A program made the position numbers and the translations under genes. Shown here piece after piece: positions 18,813 through 26,938 of a stretch of 64,000 nt of DNA (position 1 is its first letter; every line of letters begins with the position of its first letter). The stretch is taken from assembly GCF_028682455.1 (NCBI RefSeq), contig NZ_JANHLD010000001.1:558001-622000 (forward strand). The letters run 5' to 3'. The stretch is from Pseudomonas putida (lineage in GTDB: Bacteria; Pseudomonadota; Gammaproteobacteria; Pseudomonadales; Pseudomonadaceae). The notes beneath the pieces were generated by a model. It made no database searches and was not told the DNA's origin. It was given only the letters and a program-made list of their open reading frames with translations.

Positions 18813-19655
18813 TTATCCGTTCTTGGTCGACATCAGGTGCAGTCGGCGGGCACGGTAGCTGCCCAGCGCTATGAACAGCAGTACGATGGTGAAGGTAATA
18901 ACGTAGGTTTCAGACACACCATCGACAGGGGTGTAGTGGGGCAGTACTTCGGCGCGGATCAATTCGACGAGGTGCAGGAAGGGGTTGAGCAGCAGCACCG
19001 GCATCATGGCCTGCGGGAGGTAGGCTGCAGGCAGGAGCACGCCGGAGATGAAGTAAAGCGGGAAGAAGGCCATACGGATGATCATCTTCAAGCTGGGCAG
19101 GGCGTGGGTGATCAACGCCAGCAGCATGCCCAGGCCAAAGGCGAACAGCAGGCCCAGGGCCAGCGTCGCAGCCCACTGCAACGGGCTGTGCACAGACATA
19201 TCGAAGCCGTACCAGGCAAAGCCGAAGACCAGAATCGCGTACACGGTGGCGCTGATGCAGGTTTCAACCAGCACCCGGGCAACATAGGTGTCCAGAGGTT
19301 TGATTTGCTTGTAGCCGAACAGCGAACGGTTTTCGCGAAGGCTGTCCATCAAGCGAAGGGCGGTGTTGCGGTAAAGCAGAAAGGGGGCCATGCCCACCAA
19401 CACGAATACTGGGTACTCAACACCGGCCACTGTGCGGCCGCGAATCAGAGCAAACAGCACGCTGAAGATCAGGAGGTGGCAAATCGGCTCAATCAACGTC
19501 CAGACCGCCCCCATCCGACGATCCCCAAAACGCGCACGCGCTTCGCGGAGAACCAGGGCAAAGATGACTGATTTTTGGATCTGGAAGGAGGAACGAGGCT
19601 TCAAGATGTTTACCGCAAAGCGAAGCAGTGCGCCGGGGCACACTGGTGAATTCAT
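18813..19655 (-). CDS. kpsM: Capsule ABC exporter permease
   Basis: A 280-aa ABC-2 family permease with about six membrane segments (for example ICHLLIFSVLFALI and FPLYFISGVLLPAAYLP). The N-terminal cytoplasmic stretch ALVLREARARFGDRRMGAVW is the characteristic helix of KpsM/CtrC/BexB. It exports the lipid-linked capsule polymer with KpsT. It is the first gene of the leftward operon that runs through kpsT, kpsE, the OPX gene and the polymer genes to kdsB-kdsC. ATG 19655 is used; it is preceded by AGGA about 6 bases upstream in the transcribed sense. Confidence 0.94.
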   Translation of the reverse strand: MNSPVCPGALLRFAVNILKPRSSFQIQKSVIFALVLREARARFGDRRMGAVWTLIEPICHLLIFSVLFALIRGRTVAGVEYPVFVLVGMAPFLLYRNTALRLMDSLRENRSLFGYKQIKPLDTYVARVLVETCISATVYAILVFGFAWYGFDMSVHSPLQWAATLALGLLFAFGLGMLLALITHALPSLKMIIRMAFFPLYFISGVLLPAAYLPQAMMPVLLLNPFLHLVELIRAEVLPHYTPVDGVSETYVITFTIVLLFIALGSYRARRLHLMSTKNG

Positions 19656-19724
19656 TTCAGGAAAATTCCGGTTCCGCGCCGTGTTTTGGGGAACTGGATA
19701 GCTTCCATGCTTTAAAGGCCCGCG

Positions 19725-19754
19725 AGATTAATCGCTAGGTGGCATAAGCGTCAA
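19725..19754 (-). promoter_or_regulatory. Candidate sigma-70 promoter of the kpsM operon
   Basis: On the minus strand, TTGACG (19749-19754) is followed after 18 bases by TAATCT (19725-19730), about 70 bases upstream of the kpsM ATG. The -35 box matches the consensus at five of six bases and the -10 box is weaker. No ops/JUMPstart element was found here, so RfaH-type control as in E. coli kps is not supported. Confidence 0.5.
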
Positions 19755-19814
19755 GCGAGAGGACTGTAGGACAATTCTTTCGGACTAATGGTAATTGGCC
19801 TGCATTGGGTGATA

Positions 19815-20600
19815 TCAAAAAGCCAGTTTGTAACCGATCATCAATAGCATTCCCGCCAGGCAAGGCCGCAGTACGTTGTCGGAAATACGTCCGGTCAAAT
19901 GGCTGCCAATGTAGATGCCGGGCAGCGATCCCAGCAGCAGGTAACCCAGCAATGACCAGTCCATGTTGCCCATGCTGGCGTGGCCCAGGCCTGCGACCAA
20001 CGTCAGGGGTACGGCGTGGGCGATTTCGGTGCCGATCAGGCGGCGGGTGACCAGGAACGGGTAGAGCAGGAACAGCGCCACGGTGCCCAGGGCGCCCGCA
20101 CCAATGGATGTCAGCGAGACCATGATGCCCAGGATGACGCCGGTGACCACGGTCAGCAGGTTCAGGCTGGTGCCGCTCAGGTGGTAGCGGTCGCCGGCGT
20201 GTTTGCTGGCGAAGGCTTGCAGTTTGCTTTTGAACAGGATGGCCAGCGCGGTGAGGATCAGCACCACGGCCAGGCCTTGTTTGATGACGGCATTGGCGGC
20301 CTGGGTATCGGCGTCCAGGGAGCTCAGGAACCACAAGGTCAGGGCGGCAGCCGGGACGCTGCCCAGGGTCAGCCAGCCGGTGATTTTCCAGTCGATGTTC
20401 TTGTTTTTGCCATGCACCCAGACGCCGCTGGCTTTGGTGATGGCCGCGTAGAGCAGGTCGGTGCCGACGGCGGTGGCCGGGCTGATGCCGAACCAGAGAA
20501 GGATGGGGGTCATCAATGAGCCGCCGCCGACGCCGGTCATGCCGACGATAAAACCTACGACGAGGCCTGCAATGGTAAAGCCGAAAGAACCTACATCCAT
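19815..20600 (-). CDS. TauE/SafE family anion exporter
   Basis: A 261-aa integral membrane protein starting at ATG 20600 (MDVGSFGFTIAGL); an upstream in-frame ATG at 20666 would add 22 hydrophilic residues. It has about eight hydrophobic segments and the family repeat seen as GMTGVGGGSLMTPILLWF near residue 21 and SLTSIGAGALGTVALFLLYP near 163. The TauE/SafE family exports sulfite, sulfoacetate or related anions, but specificity cannot be read from the sequence. It is separated from the capsule promoter by about 60 bases and looks like an independent gene. Confidence 0.88.
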   Translation of the reverse strand: MDVGSFGFTIAGLVVGFIVGMTGVGGGSLMTPILLWFGISPATAVGTDLLYAAITKASGVWVHGKNKNIDWKITGWLTLGSVPAAALTLWFLSSLDADTQAANAVIKQGLAVVLILTALAILFKSKLQAFASKHAGDRYHLSGTSLNLLTVVTGVILGIMVSLTSIGAGALGTVALFLLYPFLVTRRLIGTEIAHAVPLTLVAGLGHASMGNMDWSLLGYLLLGSLPGIYIGSHLTGRISDNVLRPCLAGMLLMIGYKLAF

Positions 20601-20696
20601 ATTCTCTAAACGCCCAACGTGCCCGTGATCGGATGGCAGCCAGCATAAAGGTTTTTTTATAGCCAAATAGACTAGTTCGTTATTAGGTTATAACTG

Positions 20697-20768
20697 TTGT
20701 GGGGGCGGGCTTGGCTCGTGATAGCGACTTTCCAGATACATTGCATCGCGGGGCAAGCCCGCTCCTAC
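20697..20768. repeat. REP-type inverted pair
   Basis: The right arm, TCGCGGGGCAAGCCCGCTCC (20746-20765, continuing TAC), is the REP element that recurs through the window. A diverged inverted copy (GGGGGCGGGCTTGGCTCGTG, 20701-20720) lies about 25 bases to its left, giving a REPIN-like arrangement. It sits between the TauE-like gene and the structured leader of the DUF6124-type gene. Confidence 0.75.
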
Positions 20769-20886
20769 CTGAGTGTGGTGGTGCTTCTGGATGTTTCCTT
20801 GGCTGGCTAAATATGGTCCTAGGAAATACCCTACGCGGTCTGTCGATCCCGTTCTGATTGCCCTTGGAAACCGGTCCTTCTAGGCT

Positions 20887-21079
20887 CCTCGGGTCGCTGT
20901 AGGTACAGCGATCGGGTGTGGAAACCCGAGCAGGTGAACGGTGTTGTCGTTATGGCAGCTGTGCGCGGGAGGTCTCATGGCCTGCCGGGCTTACCCGTTC
21001 GCCCGGTTTTCCACCCTGCGTACAGCTGCCACCCTTAGTGTGGAAACGACGGGTTGCAGCCCAACTGAATGGGTTCGCC
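20887..21079 (+). ncRNA. Structured leader upstream of DUF6124-type gene
   Basis: The 190 bases before ATG 21080 are dense in inverted repeats. CGCTGT/ACAGCG pair at 20895-20910 and TCGGGT/ACCCGA at 20912-20929. A long stem joins 20954-20969 (GGCAGCTGTGCGCGGG) with 21013-21030 (9 bp perfect, then 2 mismatches), enclosing CCGGGC/GCCCGG at 20985-21006. CTCGGGT at 20888-20894 can compete for ACCCGAG at 20924-20930. The word GTGTGGAAAC occurs at 20916-20925 and 21038-21047. This looks like a folded 5' UTR or a small RNA rather than coding sequence; no identity can be given. Confidence 0.45.
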
Positions 21080-21385
21080 ATGAAAAAACTTGTCCCCGAT
21101 CCACCCACCTCACTCTATCCCACCCTCGACAAACCCTTCGGCGACTGCACCGCCGGCCACCCCCAACTCTTCTCCGTCAACGCCGGCATCGCACCCCACG
21201 ACGCGCTGGTACATACCTCGTTGTACCTGCGCTGCGCCTACGATACGGCGCACAAGGCATTCGATGGCATCGATGATTCAGCCAAGGGGTTTCTCTGGTC
21301 CACGCTGCACTCGGTGGAAATGGCCAAGGGCTTGATAGAGGCCTTGCTGGATGCGCTGGAAGATCGTCAGGTGACTCAGGGCTAG
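21080..21385 (+). CDS. DUF6124/DUF3077-type small protein
   Basis: A 101-aa soluble protein starting MKKLVPDPP, a beginning I associate with a Pseudomonas-specific family (DUF3077, now DUF6124) present in several copies per genome. The middle (HTSLYLRCAYDTAHKAF) and the end (SVEMAKGLIEALLDALE) are amphipathic helices. No catalytic motif, signal peptide or membrane segment is visible. The start is supported by the M-K-K-L-V-P-D-P-P match rather than by a ribosome site, which is weak. It follows the structured leader directly. Function is unknown. Confidence 0.75.
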   Translation: MKKLVPDPPTSLYPTLDKPFGDCTAGHPQLFSVNAGIAPHDALVHTSLYLRCAYDTAHKAFDGIDDSAKGFLWSTLHSVEMAKGLIEALLDALEDRQVTQG

Positions 21386-21390
21386 CCGTT

Positions 21391-21440
21391 GTGGGCAAGC
21401 CCGCTCCTACAGGTGCGGCGGGAGCGGGCTTGCCCCGCGA
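21391..21440. repeat. REP pair (REPIN)
   Basis: Two inverted REP copies: GTGGGCAAGCCCGCTCCTAC at 21391-21410 and GAGCGGGCTTGCCCCGCGA at 21422-21440, 11 bases apart. The pair fills the space between the convergent DUF6124-type gene and the XRE-cupin regulator and can form a strong hairpin, possibly acting as a shared transcript end. Confidence 0.85.
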
Positions 21441-21445
21441 TCCGG

Positions 21446-22069
21446 CTACCGATCCGTCATCACCACCATCACATGCGCATCCCCGCCATCGTCGGTCTCC
21501 GACAGATAGATATGCCCTACGTTGCTGTTGAAGTAGGCCGTTTCCTGCGGCCCGATGCTCACCGCTTCGCCTGTCTCGAACACAATTCGTACCCGCCCGC
21601 TGAGCACCAGCGCAAATTCCTGCCCCGGGTGGCGGATGAATTCATCGAACTGCTGCCGCTCCCGGGCAATGATCCGCGCATACATCGGGGTCATCAGGCG
21701 CTCGGGAAATTCCCCGGCGATGGGGTGGTAGTCGTAGGTCCCGGTGCTATAGCCGGGTGCCGTGGGCAGTGAGTTGACCACCACCGTGGTCGGCGCCGGT
21801 GCATCGCCCATGCCGGTCGAGCGAAACAGCTGGGCGATGTCGACGTTCAGTGCTCGCGCCGCGGCAGCCAGTTTCTCGTAGCTCACCGACACCTGCGCCA
21901 GTTCCATTTTCGACAGGGTCGACACCGGTACCCCGGAGCGTTCCGACAGTTGCTTGAGGGTCAGTTGCTGGCTCTTGCGCACCAGCCGCAGGCGGGCGCC
22001 GACTTCGGCGCGGTCGATCAGGGGCAGCGCGCCAGGGCGGTCGGCAGCAGGGGAGCGGTCGGCACTCAT
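21446..22069 (-). CDS. XRE-cupin transcriptional regulator
   Basis: A 207-aa regulator with an N-terminal helix-turn-helix (VGARLRLVRKSQQLTLKQLS, then SGVPVSTLSKMELAQ) at about residues 23-60 and a C-terminal cupin (HPGQEFALVLSGRVRIVFE near 147). This architecture typically senses a small molecule through the cupin barrel and controls an adjacent catabolic operon. It is divergent from the D-amino-acid dehydrogenase gene, which is its likely target. ATG 22069 is preferred to the TTG one codon earlier. Confidence 0.88.
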   Translation of the reverse strand: MSADRSPAADRPGALPLIDRAEVGARLRLVRKSQQLTLKQLSERSGVPVSTLSKMELAQVSVSYEKLAAAARALNVDIAQLFRSTGMGDAPAPTTVVVNSLPTAPGYSTGTYDYHPIAGEFPERLMTPMYARIIARERQQFDEFIRHPGQEFALVLSGRVRIVFETGEAVSIGPQETAYFNSNVGHIYLSETDDGGDAHVMVVMTDR

Positions 22070-22123
22070 CAAGGATCTCGGTCGGGCATCAGGGCAGGCA
22101 TCTTACCGTGGCAGCTTGCGTAT

Positions 22124-22154
22124 TTCTAAATTCTCATATATTAGAATTCTCATA
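22124..22154. promoter_or_regulatory. Candidate operator between XRE-cupin gene and dehydrogenase
   Basis: This AT-rich segment in the divergent gap has an inverted repeat TTCTAA (22124-22129) / TTAGAA (22141-22146) and a 10-base direct repeat AATTCTCATA (22129-22138 and 22145-22154), 16 bases apart. It is the obvious binding site for the XRE-cupin protein and probably overlaps the promoters of both genes. Confidence 0.5.
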
Positions 22155-22194
22155 AGTGATAATTTCAGCTTCTTGAACAGGCGATGGCAAGGTT

Positions 22195-23325
22195 ATGACG
22201 CAGACGTTCGATAGCGTGATCATTGGCGGCGGTATTGCCGGCGCATCTCTCGGCTACCGGTTGGCGCCCAGGCAACAGGTGCTGATCCTGGAACGCGAAG
22301 CCCAGCCGGGTTACCACTCAACTGGCCGGTCGGCGGCCATGTTCATGGAGGCCTATGGCACTGAACAGATCCAGGCGCTGACCCGGGCCAGTCGGGCGTT
22401 CTATGAGTCCCCTCCCGCCGGCTTCTGTGAGCATCCGCTGCTTGAACCGCGCGGCTGCCTTTATGTCGCCAGCCTGGAGCAGCAGGACCTGCTCGCCAGC
22501 ACCTATGCCCAGAGCCTGGCCAATGGCACCGAGGTCACGCTGCTCGATCATCAAGCCGCGTTGGCCCTGGTCCCGAGCCTGCGCGCCGATACGCTGGCCG
22601 GCGCCATTCACGAGCCGGGCGCCATGGACCTGGACGTGCACGCCTTGCACCAGGGCTTTCTGCGCGGCTTTCGTCAGGCCGGTGGTCAGGTGCAGTGCAA
22701 TGCCGAAGTGGTCGAGGGTTACTTCAATGACGGCCTCTGGCATTTGAGCCTGGCCGACGGCAGTGGGGTGCAGGCGCGCCAATTGATCAACGCCGCCGGC
22801 GCCTGGGCCGATGAGGTTGCGGGTGTGTGTGGCGTGCAGCCGGTCGGCCTGCAACCGTGCCGGCGCAGCGCCTTCACCTTCGAAGGCCCACCAGACCAGG
22901 CCTTCGCCAGTTGGCCCGCGGTGATCGGCGTTGATGAAAGCTTCTACTTCAAGCCCGACGCCGGGCAGTTGCTCGGCTCGCCCGCCAATGCCGACCCGGT
23001 CGCGCCCCAGGATGTGATGCCCGAAGAGCTGGATGTGGCCCTGGGCATCTACAACATCGAGAACATGACCACCCTGAGTATCCGCCGTCCCAGCCACACC
23101 TGGGCCGGGCTGCGCTCGTTCGTCGCCGATGGCGACCTGGTGATCGGTCATGACCCGGCACAACCTGCGTTTTTCTGGCTGGCCGCCCAGGGCGGTTACG
23201 GCATTCAGTCGGCCGCCGGTGTATCGCAGCTGGCCGCCGCCTTGTTGCTCGGCCAGCCCTTGGCGCAATCCCTCAGTGCCGAAGGGGTCGAGCCCCAGCG
23301 CTTGTCTCCGGCACGTTTTCGTTAA
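22195..23325 (+). CDS. FAD-dependent D-amino acid dehydrogenase, DauA-like
   Basis: A 376-aa DAO-family flavoenzyme. The FAD-binding GGGIAGAS is at residues 11-18; LEREAQPGYHSTGRSAA, PPAGFCEHPLL, LLGSPANADPV and HTWAGLRSFVADGDLV follow almost exactly the P. aeruginosa D-arginine dehydrogenase DauA as I remember it. It should oxidise a D-amino acid to the imino acid. Two substrate-site residues of DauA are not kept: the position of His48 is Met49 here and the position of Glu87 is Cys88, while Tyr53, Arg222 and Arg305 equivalents remain. The natural substrate is therefore probably not D-arginine or D-lysine. It is followed by a RidA gene after 21 bases and is divergent from its likely regulator. 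Confidence 0.87.
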   Translation: MTQTFDSVIIGGGIAGASLGYRLAPRQQVLILEREAQPGYHSTGRSAAMFMEAYGTEQIQALTRASRAFYESPPAGFCEHPLLEPRGCLYVASLEQQDLLASTYAQSLANGTEVTLLDHQAALALVPSLRADTLAGAIHEPGAMDLDVHALHQGFLRGFRQAGGQVQCNAEVVEGYFNDGLWHLSLADGSGVQARQLINAAGAWADEVAGVCGVQPVGLQPCRRSAFTFEGPPDQAFASWPAVIGVDESFYFKPDAGQLLGSPANADPVAPQDVMPEELDVALGIYNIENMTTLSIRRPSHTWAGLRSFVADGDLVIGHDPAQPAFFWLAAQGGYGIQSAAGVSQLAAALLLGQPLAQSLSAEGVEPQRLSPARFR

Positions 23326-23346
23326 CCACCGTTGAAGGACTTTCCC

Positions 23347-23724
23347 ATGACTTCCAGCATCCAGCGTATCCCCAGCCACCTGCCATTTCCGTTCTCCAAG
23401 GCGGTGAAGGTCGGTGGCTTTCTGTTTCTCTCCGGCCAGGTGCCAATGACCCGCGAAGGTGAAGTGGTGCGCGGCGATATACAGGCCCAGACCCGCGCCA
23501 CCCTCGAGCGCATCAGCGAAACCCTCGCCGAATGCGGCGTCGGCTTCGAGCAAGTGGTCAAGGCCACGGTGTGGCTGTCGGACATGCAGCATTTCGCCGG
23601 CTTCAACGAGGTCTACAAGACGTTCTTCACCCAGGGCTACCCGGTGCGCTCCACCGTCAGTGCCGGCCTTGCCCTGGGCGTTGACGTCGAGATTGAAGTG
23701 CAGGCCTGGATCGGCAATGACTGA
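23347..23724 (+). CDS. RidA family enamine/imine deaminase
   Basis: A 125-aa member of the RidA (YjgF/YER057c/UK114) family. FLFLSGQVPM, KATVWLSDMQHFAGFNEVY and YPVRSTVSAG are the family landmarks, and the Arg of the last is the catalytic arginine. RidA proteins hydrolyse reactive enamine/imine intermediates to keto acids. Following a D-amino acid dehydrogenase, the inferred job is to convert its imino acid product, as proposed for DguB beside DguA in P. aeruginosa. ATG 23347 has AAGGAC upstream; a TTG five codons earlier is less likely. Confidence 0.92.
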   Translation: MTSSIQRIPSHLPFPFSKAVKVGGFLFLSGQVPMTREGEVVRGDIQAQTRATLERISETLAECGVGFEQVVKATVWLSDMQHFAGFNEVYKTFFTQGYPVRSTVSAGLALGVDVEIEVQAWIGND

Positions 23725-23806
23725 GTAGCACCCGCGCCGCCTTGGCGCATCGCTGGACAAAAACAACAAGGCCCGCACAGGGCCACACAAACCAGAGGAT
23801 TCAGAC

Positions 23807-24871
23807 ATGCAAGAGCAGCTGAAAATTGCCGGTGCGTTTATCGGCGTCATCGTCGGTGCAGGTTTCGCCTCAGGGCGCGAGTTGTTGCTGTTCTTCGTAG
23901 ACTTCGGCCTCTGGGGGCTGCTTGGCACCCTGGTCAGTGCGGCCCTGTTCACCTTTCTCGGCATGGCCCTGGCCGGCCTGGGCAACCGTCTTCAGGCTTC
24001 CTCGCACAAGGATGTGGTGTACGCCATCTGTGGGCGCTACCTGGGCCTGTTCGTCGACCTGATGATCACGTTCTTCATGTTCGCGGTCACGGTGGTGATG
24101 CTGGCCGGTGGCGGTGCGTTGCTGGAGCAGCAGTTCGGCGTGCCGGCGCTGGCGGGCAGCATGCTGGTGACGCTGTTGGTGATCGCCATCGTTTGCCTGG
24201 ATGTGCAGAAGGTGATCGTGTTGATCGGTGCGGTCACGCCGTTCCTGATCCTGGTCGCCACGGCCATTGCCTTGTATGGGGTGTTCACCCGCGACCTGAG
24301 CTTTACCGCGCTGAACGAGGTAGCCAGCCGGCAAGCAGCGGGCACCAGCCACTGGCTGCTCGGCGCGTTCCTTTATGTGTCGTACAACATCGTTGCCGGT
24401 GCGCCGATCCTGGCGATTCTCGGCGGCTCGGCGCGCTTTGAAAAAACCGCGATCTGGGGCGGGCTCCTGGGCGGTGCGGCACTGGGCGGCTTGATGCTGG
24501 TGATGAGTGCGGGACTGCTGTCGCGCCTGGACTCGGTCGCCGACCTGCCCATGCCGATGCTCTCGATTGCCAGCGAAATCTCCCCGGCGCTGGGCGTGGT
24601 GATGTGCGTGATCATCTTCGGCATGATCGTCAACACGGCGGTGGGCACGCTCTATTCGTTCGTCGCGCGGCTGTTGCCGGCCGGGACGCGCAGTTTTCGG
24701 CTGGGGTCGATGGCCGCGGGGGTGGCAGCGTTTGTCTGCAGCCTGATCGGCTTTATCAGCCTGGTCGGCCAGGTGTATCCGTTCTTCGGTTACCTGGGCT
24801 TTGTGCTGATGCTGGCGGTGTTGATCGGCTGGTTGCGCATCGGGCGCTTCAAGCGCGCCGTTGCGCTTTAG
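23807..24871 (+). CDS. YkvI-like membrane transporter
   Basis: A 354-aa protein with about ten membrane segments starting LKIAGAFIGVIVGAGFASG, the opening of the YkvI family, which is distantly related to LeuT-fold amino acid transporters. It is the third gene of the D-amino acid operon; a GGCCC/GGGCC hairpin (23770-23784) sits in the 82-base gap before it, and AGAGGA precedes ATG 23807. Uptake or export of the dehydrogenase substrate or product is a reasonable inference but not shown by the sequence. Confidence 0.82.
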   Translation: MQEQLKIAGAFIGVIVGAGFASGRELLLFFVDFGLWGLLGTLVSAALFTFLGMALAGLGNRLQASSHKDVVYAICGRYLGLFVDLMITFFMFAVTVVMLAGGGALLEQQFGVPALAGSMLVTLLVIAIVCLDVQKVIVLIGAVTPFLILVATAIALYGVFTRDLSFTALNEVASRQAAGTSHWLLGAFLYVSYNIVAGAPILAILGGSARFEKTAIWGGLLGGAALGGLMLVMSAGLLSRLDSVADLPMPMLSIASEISPALGVVMCVIIFGMIVNTAVGTLYSFVARLLPAGTRSFRLGSMAAGVAAFVCSLIGFISLVGQVYPFFGYLGFVLMLAVLIGWLRIGRFKRAVAL

Positions 24872-24881
24872 CGGTAGGCAC

Positions 24882-24912
24882 CTGGCGAGTGGTGCAGTGT
24901 GCCACTCGCCAG
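24882..24912. terminator. Hairpin between YkvI-like and chemoreceptor genes
   Basis: A perfect 11-bp stem (CTGGCGAGTGG, 24882-24892; CCACTCGCCAG, 24902-24912) lies between two convergent genes. There is no T tract on either side, so it may work as a weak bidirectional terminator or a 3' stabiliser. Confidence 0.6.
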
Positions 24913-24922
24913 AATGCCCAGG

Positions 24923-26809
24923 TCAGATCTTGAAGCTGTCGACCAGTTGCTTCAAGCGACCGGCCTGCTGGGCCAGGGCATCGCAGTGACGCAGGGTGTC
25001 GTTGAGGTTGGCGACGCCTTGCTGGTTCAGCACGTTGATCTGGGTAATGTCCAGGTTCAGGCTCTCGACCACGGCGGTCTGTTCTTCGGTGGCAGCCGCA
25101 ACCGACTGGTTCATGCCGTCGATCTCGCCGATGCGCTGGGTCACGCTGCTCAGGCGCTCACCGGCCTGGTTGGCGACCATCACGCTTTCCTCGCTCGATA
25201 CCTGGCTGGCGTTCATGTTGTGCACCGCCTCGCGGGAGCCGACCTGCAGGGTGGTGATCATCTTGTGGATCTCTTCGGCCGACTCCTGGGTGCGGTGGGC
25301 CAGGTTACGCACTTCGTCGGCCACCACGGCAAAGCCGCGGCCGGCTTCACCGGCGCGGGCCGCTTCGATGGCTGCGTTCAAGGCCAGCAGGTTGGTCTGC
25401 TGGGAGATGCCCTTGATCACATCGAGAATCTGCCCGATGTCATCGGTGCTGGCGTTGAGGGTTTCGATCTGCGCGCAGGACTCGCTGATTTTCTGCGACA
25501 GTGAAGTCATCGCCGAGATGGTGTCTTCCACCACCTGGCGGCCATCGTTGGCCTGCTCGCTGGCGCCGCTGGCGTGCTGCGAGGCGTCGGCGGCGTTGCG
25601 GGCGATTTCCTGGGTGGCGGCGCCCAGCTCGTTGATCGCCGCAGCCACGCTATTGGTGCGCATGCTTTGCTCTTCGGAACCGCTGATCGAGGCATTGGAG
25701 GCGCTCATCACCCGTTCCGACAGGTCATGCACCTGGCGGGTGGCCGACGACACTTCGGCAATCGAGGCATGAATTCGCTCGACGAACTGGTTGAACGCGC
25801 CGGCCAGCTCACCGAACTCGTCCTTGTTCTCCACGACCAGGCGGCGGGTCAGGTCGCCTTCGCCCTGGGCGATGTCCTGCATGGCGCGGCCCATGGTGGT
25901 CAGCGGCCGCATCAGCACCGGGATCAACAGGCCCAGCACGCCGGCGATCGCGGCAACGGCAATGAGCATGGCGATGATCGCCGAGGTACGGAACTGGCTG
26001 ATACCGGCATAGGCTTTGCTTTTGTCGATGGACAGGCCGATGTACCAGTTGGCCGACGGCAAGCCGTTGACCGGGGCAAACGAGATGATCCGCTCTTCAC
26101 CGCCCAGGGTGACGTCATGAATGCCCGGGGCCACCTGCAGGCTGCTGCCCGGGTAGATGTCCTTGAGGTTTTTCATCACCTGGTCTTTGTTCGGGCTGAC
26201 GATCACCTGGCCATTGCGGTCGACCAAAAAGGCGTGTCCGATACCGCCGAAGTCCACGGCGTTGATGATGTCGACCAGGGTCGCCAGGCTCAGGTCGCCA
26301 CCGACCACGCCAATCAGCTCGCCGTTGGCCTGGCTCTTGACCGGCATGGCGATGGTCACCACCAGGCCACCGACAGCGGCCATGTAGGGCGGAGTCAACA
26401 TGGTCTGGTTGGCGGCCACGGCGGCGGTGTACCAGGGCCGTTGGCGCGGGTCATAGCCGTCGGGCATTTTCGCGTCCGGGCGCTGGGTGAATACGCCGTT
26501 GGCCTGGCCCACATAGGTGAACTGGAAGTTGTTGGTGAACGATGGCTGATCGACCAGCCCCGGGAAATCGGCACCGCTGCCCTGGTGGGCGACGTTCTGC
26601 GCGAGATTTTCCAGTACCAGGATGCGGCCGCTCATCCAGTTCTGCACGCTGCTGGCCGTCTGGGCGCCGGCTTGCTTGACCGAGGACTCGATGTTCTGGC
26701 GGATGGTGTTGCGCTGCAGGTAATCGTTGTAGAGGGTGAACAACGCAAATGCCAGAACCACGACGCCGCAGGCGCACAGCAGGATCTTGTGGCGAAATTT
26801 CAGGTTCAT
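24923..26809 (-). CDS. Methyl-accepting chemotaxis protein with dCACHE amino-acid sensor
   Basis: A 628-aa chemoreceptor read from ATG 26809 ([10 protein letters not shown]). It has a membrane segment at 8-26, a periplasmic double-Cache domain to about 280, a second membrane segment, HAMP, and a signalling domain with the hairpin [20 protein letters not shown]. The ligand region has Tyr119, Arg124, Trp126, Tyr127, Tyr142 and Asp172, almost exactly the spacing of the amino-acid-binding motif described for PctA-type receptors. It probably mediates taxis to amino acids. It is convergent with the D-amino acid operon. It lacks the C-terminal CheR-binding pentapeptide and ends [10 protein letters not shown], as is common in Pseudomonas. 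Confidence 0.92.
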   Translation of the reverse strand: MNLKFRHKILLCACGVVVLAFALFTLYNDYLQRNTIRQNIESSVKQAGAQTASSVQNWMSGRILVLENLAQNVAHQGSGADFPGLVDQPSFTNNFQFTYVGQANGVFTQRPDAKMPDGYDPRQRPWYTAAVAANQTMLTPPYMAAVGGLVVTIAMPVKSQANGELIGVVGGDLSLATLVDIINAVDFGGIGHAFLVDRNGQVIVSPNKDQVMKNLKDIYPGSSLQVAPGIHDVTLGGEERIISFAPVNGLPSANWYIGLSIDKSKAYAGISQFRTSAIIAMLIAVAAIAGVLGLLIPVLMRPLTTMGRAMQDIAQGEGDLTRRLVVENKDEFGELAGAFNQFVERIHASIAEVSSATRQVHDLSERVMSASNASISGSEEQSMRTNSVAAAINELGAATQEIARNAADASQHASGASEQANDGRQVVEDTISAMTSLSQKISESCAQIETLNASTDDIGQILDVIKGISQQTNLLALNAAIEAARAGEAGRGFAVVADEVRNLAHRTQESAEEIHKMITTLQVGSREAVHNMNASQVSSEESVMVANQAGERLSSVTQRIGEIDGMNQSVAAATEEQTAVVESLNLDITQINVLNQQGVANLNDTLRHCDALAQQAGRLKQLVDSFKI

Positions 26810-26920
26810 GTTCCGAGCCCTTGTGCCATGAAAGAGGAGTGCCGAGCGGTGCTTTTGGCGAATGCTCGTACCTGTCCATCCGGGTATCGGCCGCAAGGGT
26901 AAAAGGTTGAAAGACAGATT

Positions 26921-26938
26921 GCCGCAGGCCGCTCCTAC
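26921..26938. repeat. Degenerate REP half
   Basis: GCCGCAGGCCGCTCCTAC resembles the right part of the local REP element with changes in the core. It lies between the chemoreceptor start and the LysR gene stop. Confidence 0.4.

Noticed and set aside
19656..19814. ops/JUMPstart element expected for an RfaH-controlled capsule operon
   Set aside because: No GGCGGTAG-like sequence was found upstream of kpsM.
23770..23784. GGCCC/GGGCC hairpin as a terminator after the RidA gene
   Set aside because: It has no T tract and is followed directly by the ribosome site of the next gene, so read-through is more likely.
22318..23985. 555-codon frame antisense to the D-amino acid dehydrogenase
   Set aside because: It spans three real genes on the other strand and shows no family features.
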